A stretch of DNA of 10,701 bases from positions 1-10,701 of the forward strand of contig JBNJEM010000234.1 in assembly GCA_051745935.1 (NCBI GenBank), in the 5' to 3' direction. The stretch's first letter is position 1. Every line of letters begins with the position of its first letter. The notes beneath the pieces were generated by a model. That model had not been told where the DNA came from and searched no databases. It was given only the letters and a program-made list of their open reading frames with translations. This DNA comes from JBNJEM01 sp051745935 (GTDB lineage: Bacteria > Planctomycetota > Planctomycetia > Pirellulales > Pirellulaceae). This document shows, one piece after another, positions 6,015-10,701 of the stretch. The translations under genes and the position numbers were made by a program.

Positions 6015-9000
6015 TTACTCTTCGGCGCTGATACAAACCACTTCGCCCTCGATGTTGGAGAGGTACAGTCGCCCACCGGCGGCGATCAGGCCATCGAAAA
6101 CCGGCATGGCATCGAGCTGGATACCGGAGAGCCGTTCCCCTGAAGAGGCGGAACGACATTCCAACAGGCCGCCTTCTCCACCTTCGAGGGCCGCCACGGA
6201 GAGCTTCTTACCATGACTCGGATCGGGAGCCCCCGCCAGCAGAAGGCGATCTCCGGCCAGCAACATGCCACGAACGGTGACCCCCACCTCCTGGGTCCAG
6301 TTGTAATCGACGTCGCCCTTCTCCTTGTTGTTTGGTCCATTTTCCGTTGCCTCCGGATGCTTGCATGAAAACAACCGGTAGGTGGTCCCGCCCATGCCGA
6401 GGTGGCCGCCCCCTTTGTAATAGCGGCTCCGTCCGTAGCCATAAACCGTATCTTGGTTCGCAACGAGGAGCCGGCCGGACGGGACCTGGCCGCCACGAGT
6501 CGGCCATCCGCCCCAACCATCCCCCATGGTCTTGGCGATGATCCAATACGTTCTGTGCCACCACGTATCATCCAGATATCCGGCGGGGCTGAACATGTGG
6601 GGAAAGGTATCCTGCTCGTCGCCGCTGGTATCGAAGCAACGGTGTCTCATGAAGATCCGTCCCGCCTGATAGGAAAGGATGTCCGGCAGAGCGCCTTCCA
6701 TGCTAAAGCCGCTGATGGACTCCTGGGGTTCCAGCCCCGTTTCCGGATCCCGATCGTTCACTTGCGTCACGGACAACAGTTCGCCGGTCACGGCGTCCAG
6801 CCGGTAGACATGGATCCCGCCATCGATGTAGGAGCTTCGGCCGGCGGCGAACCAGGCCGTTCCGTCCTGGACCAAGATGCTGCCGTGCACGGGCCAGACC
6901 GACTCCAGAGCCCCGTAGGAAAACAGTCGCATGTCGGCGGGCGCGGCGCGAAATTGCCACGCCAGAGTCCCCTCTTCGGCACTCACGCAGTACACGTACC
7001 CGTCGGAGGATCCGAACAGAAGGTATCCCTCATGCCAGGTGGGAGGCGAATCGACTCTTCCTCCCGCCGTGAAGGACCAGGCTTCCGAGCCGGTTGTTGC
7101 GTCGAGCGCGTGGATTGTGTGCTGGTCCACGGATGCAACATACACCTTGCCGCCCGCCGCGGTCAGCGAGCTGAGTTTCCCACCGATGTCCTTGGTCCAG
7201 GAAACATCCAACCGGTGTCCTGGAAGACTCGCGCCGCGCGCGTCTCGCGCCGGATTCGCTCGAAACGTTGGCCAATCGTCGGGAGTCGCCGGCGCCTGCG
7301 TCACCTTTCCGTACGCGGGACCTTTTTCAAGACGTTTATCCTCTTTCGACGGCATCGACACGTTGCTGCGTTCCCGTTTCGCGGCCAGCGCGTTGAAGCC
7401 GCTCAACTTGGCCCGAATGTAGCACGCGCATGGATGAGGCGGCGCGTAGATCAGCCCGTTGCAGGGAAGAATCCCGTAGGCGCATTCACCTCTAACCCAG
7501 TGATGGGGAATCAATTCGCCGGTTTCCATGTCGACGAATTCAACCCCCACCCGGCCCAGGAGCGCGTACCGGGAGGTCGCTTTGTTGCGGTAACAGCGAT
7601 GATGGTACATGCCCACGTTGATGAATTCCTTGTCCTCCGGACGCCTGAATTCAACCTCTCCGGTTCGGACGTTGCGCATCGTGGTCATTCCCGGTTCGTT
7701 TCGCTGAACCATGTTTCCGGTCCAGATCAGGTCATTGGCGATGAGCACGTCGACGTTGGCGTTGTACAGCTCCTTGCAATCACTCTCCCATAACTGCTGA
7801 CCATCCTCGGCCGAATAAGCAATCATCCTGCCAGGTTGCGTTCTCCCACCCATGCTCGATATGACCCATGTCACGCGATCTTCCGAATCCGGCGCGTCCT
7901 TCGCATACTTGACTGACGCGTTGCGGTCGGCGGAGATGACCACGCCATCGTGGACGACGAGCGTCGGGGCCGAATAGGCTGGCCGGATGGTGGTAATTTC
8001 ACGCGCCGTCCGCCAGATTTTCTCGCCGCTTTCCCGGTCCAGGCGGAAGACGGCTTTCTCGTTTTGGAAAAAGACACTTCCCTCGGCAACCGCCAGCGTG
8101 GATGGCATGATGTCGGCGGTCTCCGCATCATCCTTTTTCCATATCACGTCACCCGTCTCGGCATCCAAGACCATGAGATGTTTTTTCGGCAGCGTCCGGG
8201 CGCGGTTGGGAATGAAGTGCCACCCACCGCTCACCTCTTTCGGCTCGCTAGTTCCCTCGCCGCTGGGATCCTCAGCAACGAGGAAAAGGTTCCCGTCGGT
8301 GCAGAGAATCTCACAGGTCCCCTCCGTTTCGCGGTACACTCGCATGGTCTCGCCCGTGTCCGCATCGAGGGCGACGACCGGCCTGCCGTAGCCGGGGGTC
8401 AAGTAGACGCGGCCATCCACGGCCACCAATCTTCTGCTGATGTCAACCGGGCCACTTCGAAATCCACGAAGGTGGTTTTCCCATTCCGGAATTTTCCGTT
8501 TCCACAGGACCACGCCGCTGAAGGCGTCCCGCGCCACCAGCCGCCATCTGGGAGGCAATTGAGCGGAGCCGGTCGGCCCCTCGTCGATGATGTAGAAGAG
8601 ACGCCCGCCCGACGACACGGCCGCCGACATGCTCGCCAAATGCTCGTGACTCCTGTCCCACTTCGGACCGCCAACCCACTGCAAGTGGTGAGGGGGACCG
8701 ACTTCCAGGTCCTCGGCCACCGCGTTATTGGTCGGATCATGCAGGTAATGCGTCCACTCGTCCATGTCAGCGGGCCACGGCTTTACCCGTTTCTCGCCGT
8801 TATTCCAAACCACGCCGCGGGGGGCCAGCACGCGATCGATTTCCGCCCGCGACACGCGCTGTTCGGTGTCGGAAACAATCAACAAATTCACCGTGTTGCG
8901 CACGTACGGAAGGTTCTTCCCATCAAACCGCGACACGGAGACGGGCCCGTACAGACCCTGGGATCGGATATATGCGCGCGCCTTGCTGACAGTCTTCGCG

Positions 9001-9230
9001 TCCGTGTCCAACCCGTGGACCAGATAGGACGCATCCGGCCGCAACGCCGCGGTGAGCGTTCCATCGCCGCACCCCAGCTGCACCACCAACCCACCACCGA
9101 CACCCGTCGCTTCTAAAATGCTTCGCGCTTTCCGTTCGGCCGCATCGGGCTCCGCGCAATGCGCAACAGTCGTACCGACCGATACGATGGCCACCGATAG
9201 CATCAAAATCAAACGCATTAAGCCGTTCAT
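6015..9230 (-). CDS. Exported methyltransferase-like / PQQ-type beta-propeller fusion protein (paralogue 2)
   Basis: This 1071-residue protein starts at the ATG at 9230, with AAGGA nine bases upstream. Residues 1-26 form a good signal peptide, with likely cleavage near VAHCA-EP. Residues 45-142 resemble a class I SAM-methyltransferase domain: QLGCGDG at 51-57, HGLDTD at 72-77 and RVLAPRGV at 133-140. Propeller segment one covers about 200-530. A cysteine-rich bridge has C546 (HHRCYRN), C583, C590, C601 and C603. Propeller segment two opens with DWPTFR (652-657) and runs to the C terminus, with W- and DG-rich blade motifs such as GSEAWSFTAGGRVDSPPT. The order, the cysteine spacing and long stretches match the protein at 104-3385, so the two are paralogues. 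Propellers of this kind (BamB-like) commonly serve as extracytoplasmic scaffolds; catalysis is not demonstrated. The gene stands alone, with an element-rich region on each side. Its molecular role is unknown. Confidence 0.9.
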   Translation of the reverse strand: MNGLMRLILMLSVAIVSVGTTVAHCAEPDAAERKARSILEATGVGGGLVVQLGCGDGTLTAALRPDASYLVHGLDTDAKTVSKARAYIRSQGLYGPVSVSRFDGKNLPYVRNTVNLLIVSDTEQRVSRAEIDRVLAPRGVVWNNGEKRVKPWPADMDEWTHYLHDPTNNAVAEDLEVGPPHHLQWVGGPKWDRSHEHLASMSAAVSSGGRLFYIIDEGPTGSAQLPPRWRLVARDAFSGVVLWKRKIPEWENHLRGFRSGPVDISRRLVAVDGRVYLTPGYGRPVVALDADTGETMRVYRETEGTCEILCTDGNLFLVAEDPSGEGTSEPKEVSGGWHFIPNRARTLPKKHLMVLDAETGDVIWKKDDAETADIMPSTLAVAEGSVFFQNEKAVFRLDRESGEKIWRTAREITTIRPAYSAPTLVVHDGVVISADRNASVKYAKDAPDSEDRVTWVISSMGGRTQPGRMIAYSAEDGQQLWESDCKELYNANVDVLIANDLIWTGNMVQRNEPGMTTMRNVRTGEVEFRRPEDKEFINVGMYHHRCYRNKATSRYALLGRVGVEFVDMETGELIPHHWVRGECAYGILPCNGLIYAPPHPCACYIRAKLSGFNALAAKRERSNVSMPSKEDKRLEKGPAYGKVTQAPATPDDWPTFRANPARDARGASLPGHRLDVSWTKDIGGKLSSLTAAGGKVYVASVDQHTIHALDATTGSEAWSFTAGGRVDSPPTWHEGYLLFGSSDGYVYCVSAEEGTLAWQFRAAPADMRLFSYGALESVWPVHGSILVQDGTAWFAAGRSSYIDGGIHVYRLDAVTGELLSVTQVNDRDPETGLEPQESISGFSMEGALPDILSYQAGRIFMRHRCFDTSGDEQDTFPHMFSPAGYLDDTWWHRTYWIIAKTMGDGWGGWPTRGGQVPSGRLLVANQDTVYGYGRSRYYKGGGHLGMGGTTYRLFSCKHPEATENGPNNKEKGDVDYNWTQEVGVTVRGMLLAGDRLLLAGAPDPSHGKKLSVAALEGGEGGLLECRSASSGERLSGIQLDAMPVFDGLIAAGGRLYLSNIEGEVVCISAEE

Positions 9231-9239
9231 CGTCGCATT

Positions 9240-9244
9240 TCCTT
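9240..9244 (-). promoter_or_regulatory. Shine-Dalgarno sequence of the 6015-9230 gene
   Basis: On the minus strand AAGGA precedes the ATG at 9230 by nine bases. The resulting protein begins directly with a signal peptide, which supports this start. Confidence 0.55.
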
Positions 9245-9327
9245 ATCAATGATTCTGTGTACTGAATCAAAACAGCCGCCAACCCTCTCGATGTTCGCTC
9301 CGTGCGCCTCTCCCACACGGGGCAGAG

Positions 9328-9526
9328 TAGACCCTAACGTTGCAAAAAGTATATGTAGGACGGGTCTCCAGGCCCGTCTTTTCAAGTACGAAATCGTACT
9401 TGATCTGGTGTCCGCGGATCTCACGAAATGTGAGATCTTCAAACAACCGCAAAAAGACATTTATGCGCTGTAAAAGACGGGCCTGGAGACCCGTCCTACG
9501 CCGTCTTTATGCAACAATAGAGTCTA
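9328..9526. repeat. Complete ~200-bp palindromic hairpin element (right copy of the bracketing repeat)
   Basis: The two ends are inverted repeats. The arms 9355-9382 and 9472-9499 are perfectly complementary over 28 bp and contain GACGGG-TCTCCAGG-CCCGTC next to TTTT. The similarity continues outwards imperfectly through GTTGCA/TGCAAC (9339-9344 and 9510-9515) to TAGAC(C/T)CTA. The middle holds two more hairpins: CAAGTACGA-AA-TCGTACTTG (about 9384-9403) and GATCTCAC-gaaat-GTGAGATC (9417-9437). Bases 9326-9425 recur in opposite orientation at 1-100. No target duplication is obvious at the ends. It behaves like a MITE or large REP-type element; the hairpins could also stop transcription on either strand. 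Confidence 0.75.
9359..9382 (+). terminator. Hairpin plus T-tract within the palindromic element
   Basis: GACGGG-TCTCCAGG-CCCGTC followed by TTTT on the plus strand. The mirror copy at 9472-9495 reads the same on the minus strand. The pair could insulate the 6015-9230 gene from its surroundings, but function is inferred from shape alone. Confidence 0.25.
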
Positions 9527-9879
9527 TCTATACGAAATCTGAATGCTCAAGGCAAGCAGAGGAACACCAGCTTGACCGGCAAGACAAATAGTGAGACCAT
9601 ACAGGGCGCGTTGGATCCGTACGTTTTTCAACCGCCCCGGAAATGGAAACCTCCACCAAGGCAAGTATCCCTTGTCACAGCCTCGCGATCCTTACCCTCA
9701 TGTTCTTCGCCGCATGAGCGTTTATCGCTGGTTATTAGCGGTTCACCGTTTCAACGCCGGTACACGATTGCGTTCATGGTTACCATTGCTGTGAGCGTGT
9801 ATCACACTTGGCTGGCTCTTGGCGGCTGGCAAGCGGAACAACTGACCGAGGGGTCTCGATGATGCGGAGCCACCTGTTA
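9527..9879. other. Stretch without recognisable gene
   Basis: About 350 bp between the palindromic element and the third 100-bp element. Short open frames exist (for example 9572-9862), but they lack a convincing ribosome-binding site, domain or recognisable family. I see no strong repeat, tRNA or terminator here. It may be decayed sequence. Confidence 0.5.
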
Positions 9880-9983
9880 TATACTTCAGGGGGTGGGATT
9901 TGTCCAGGTGGAAAGCTGCTCGACGCAAGTCGTCCTCCCGTTGGTGGGACTCACGGCGCACAAAGTCATCCGCGACCGGTATA
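9880..9983 (+). mobile_element. 100-bp TA-flanked MITE-like element, copy 3
   Basis: The element proper is 9882-9981, again exactly 100 bp, beginning TACTTCAGGG and ending GCGACCGGTA, with TA at 9880-9881 and 9982-9983. It matches copy 2 at about 90 of 100 positions. Its right end lies 40 bp before the start codon at 10022. The junction creates TATAAC (9980-9985), a good -10-like hexamer pointing at that gene. Confidence 0.85.
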
Positions 9984-10009
9984 ACAGAATGACGAGTTTA
10001 CGCATTGAC

Positions 10010-10014
10010 GAGGA
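10010..10014 (+). promoter_or_regulatory. Shine-Dalgarno sequence of the PhoD-like gene
   Basis: GAGGA is followed by seven bases and the ATG at 10022, which also gives a signal-peptide start. Confidence 0.65.
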
Positions 10015-10021
10015 ATCAAAG

Positions 10022-10701
10022 ATGTTCACCAAACCGCTGATCCCAGTCACCTTGGCAACGCTGTTCCTTTTTCCATGTTTTGCCGGGCAACTGAACGCCC
10101 AGCAACGAGATTATCCGCTCGGCGGCGCTTCGAAGCCCAGACCGCAAATGAAGATGAACCGGAGCGGCCAATATAAGCGAGTGCATCAGTTGGCGCTGCG
10201 TTACGTGCTGAGGGAGCGATTCGACGATGCCCAGCAGGTGCTCGATGACTTCATTGACGAACATCCGCGCGACGAGGAGTCCCGATTCTTGATGGGGATT
10301 TTGCGGGCTCAAGAGGGCCAGACGGATGCGGCGATCGAACAATTCCATCGGGCCGTTGAACTCGGCTTGCCCGCGCAGCGTCTGATTGCTGGACCCCGGT
10401 CGGTGCTAGAGCCCGTCTTGAGCACGGAGTACATGCGAGGTCTCTTCAATCGCCATGCCACCGACTTGGTTCACGGCCCCATGGTCGGCGATGTCACGGA
10501 CCACTCCGCGTCGATCTGGGTCCGGGTGGCGGGTGAATCGGAGATCCGTGTTATTGCGTCTCGCCGGGCGGACCTTTCGGACCCCATCGCCCGCGCAGCC
10601 GGCTCGGCGGCCGCCGAGGATGATTTTACGTGCGTGATACCGATCAATGGGCTGAAACCGAACAGCAAATACCACTACGGGGTGAAAATCGACGACGGAC
10701 C
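10022..10701 (+). CDS. TPR-headed PhoD-like alkaline phosphatase/phosphodiesterase, N-terminal part (runs off window)
   Basis: The frame is open for 226 codons to the right edge, so the protein is incomplete. Residues 1-26 look like a signal peptide (hydrophobic LIPVTLATLFLFPCF, then AGQLNAQQ). Residues about 52-118 contain TPR-like helices (QLALRYVLRERFDDAQQVLD, then AAIEQFHRAVELG), perhaps two repeats. From about residue 150, HGPMVGDVTDHSASIWVRV resembles the N-terminal fibronectin-like domain of PhoD-type phosphatases (often GPM.G.VT..SA.IW.R). PLNGL-type spacing and YHYGVKIDDG fit the end of that domain. The metal-binding catalytic domain would lie beyond the window and cannot be checked. 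The expected role is hydrolysis of phosphodiesters or monoesters outside the cytoplasm. It is transcribed away from the three minus-strand genes. Confidence 0.8.
   Translation, partial: MFTKPLIPVTLATLFLFPCFAGQLNAQQRDYPLGGASKPRPQMKMNRSGQYKRVHQLALRYVLRERFDDAQQVLDDFIDEHPRDEESRFLMGILRAQEGQTDAAIEQFHRAVELGLPAQRLIAGPRSVLEPVLSTEYMRGLFNRHATDLVHGPMVGDVTDHSASIWVRVAGESEIRVIASRRADLSDPIARAAGSAAAEDDFTCVIPINGLKPNSKYHYGVKIDDG

Noticed and set aside
104..9230. Single operon of the three minus-strand genes.
   Set aside because: Gaps of about 590 and 794 bp filled with mobile elements make one shared transcript unlikely; even without the elements the gaps remain above 200 bp.
9572..9862. Possible small gene of 96 codons in the gap before the PhoD-like gene.
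   Set aside because: No ribosome-binding site of note, no recognisable family, and composition like non-coding sequence.

Overview
The window looks like chromosomal DNA of a planctomycete or a related PVC-superphylum bacterium. This is an inference from gene content: GC-rich sequence, giant exported proteins that join a methyltransferase-like Rossmann domain to PQQ-type beta-propeller repeats, a TPR-headed PhoD-type phosphatase, and intergenic DNA full of short hairpin repeats. No rRNA, tRNA or taxonomic marker gene is present to confirm it.

Layout. Three genes lie on the minus strand: a 1071-residue methyltransferase/beta-propeller fusion (6015-9230), an exported M14 zinc carboxypeptidase of the cytosolic-carboxypeptidase-like branch (3976-5220), and a second, paralogous 1093-residue fusion (104-3385). 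On the plus strand, a TPR + PhoD-like phosphatase begins at 10022 and runs off the right edge. Each gene has a Shine-Dalgarno-like sequence at the chosen start, and every product has an N-terminal export or membrane-anchor signal. The cluster therefore probably acts outside the cytoplasm. The shared substrate or process is unknown.

The intergenic DNA is the most informative part. It holds three repeat families. (1) Two copies of a ~252-bp element have 14-bp terminal inverted repeats starting GTA(G/A)CCGTTCACGG and perfect 8-bp target duplications (CGACAATG; AAACTTTC), which suggests an IS66-type non-autonomous element. (2) Three copies of an exactly 100-bp element are each flanked by TA. One is inserted inside the first 252-bp element, and the second 252-bp element preserves the empty site, so TA duplication can be read directly. 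(3) A ~200-bp palindromic element carrying GACGGG...CCCGTC hairpins is present in full at 9328-9526. A second copy in opposite orientation is cut by the left window edge (1-103). The two share 97 of 100 positions and bracket the three minus-strand genes.

No transposase, CRISPR array, defence gene or RNA gene was found. The mobile elements depend on enzymes encoded elsewhere, if they are still active.
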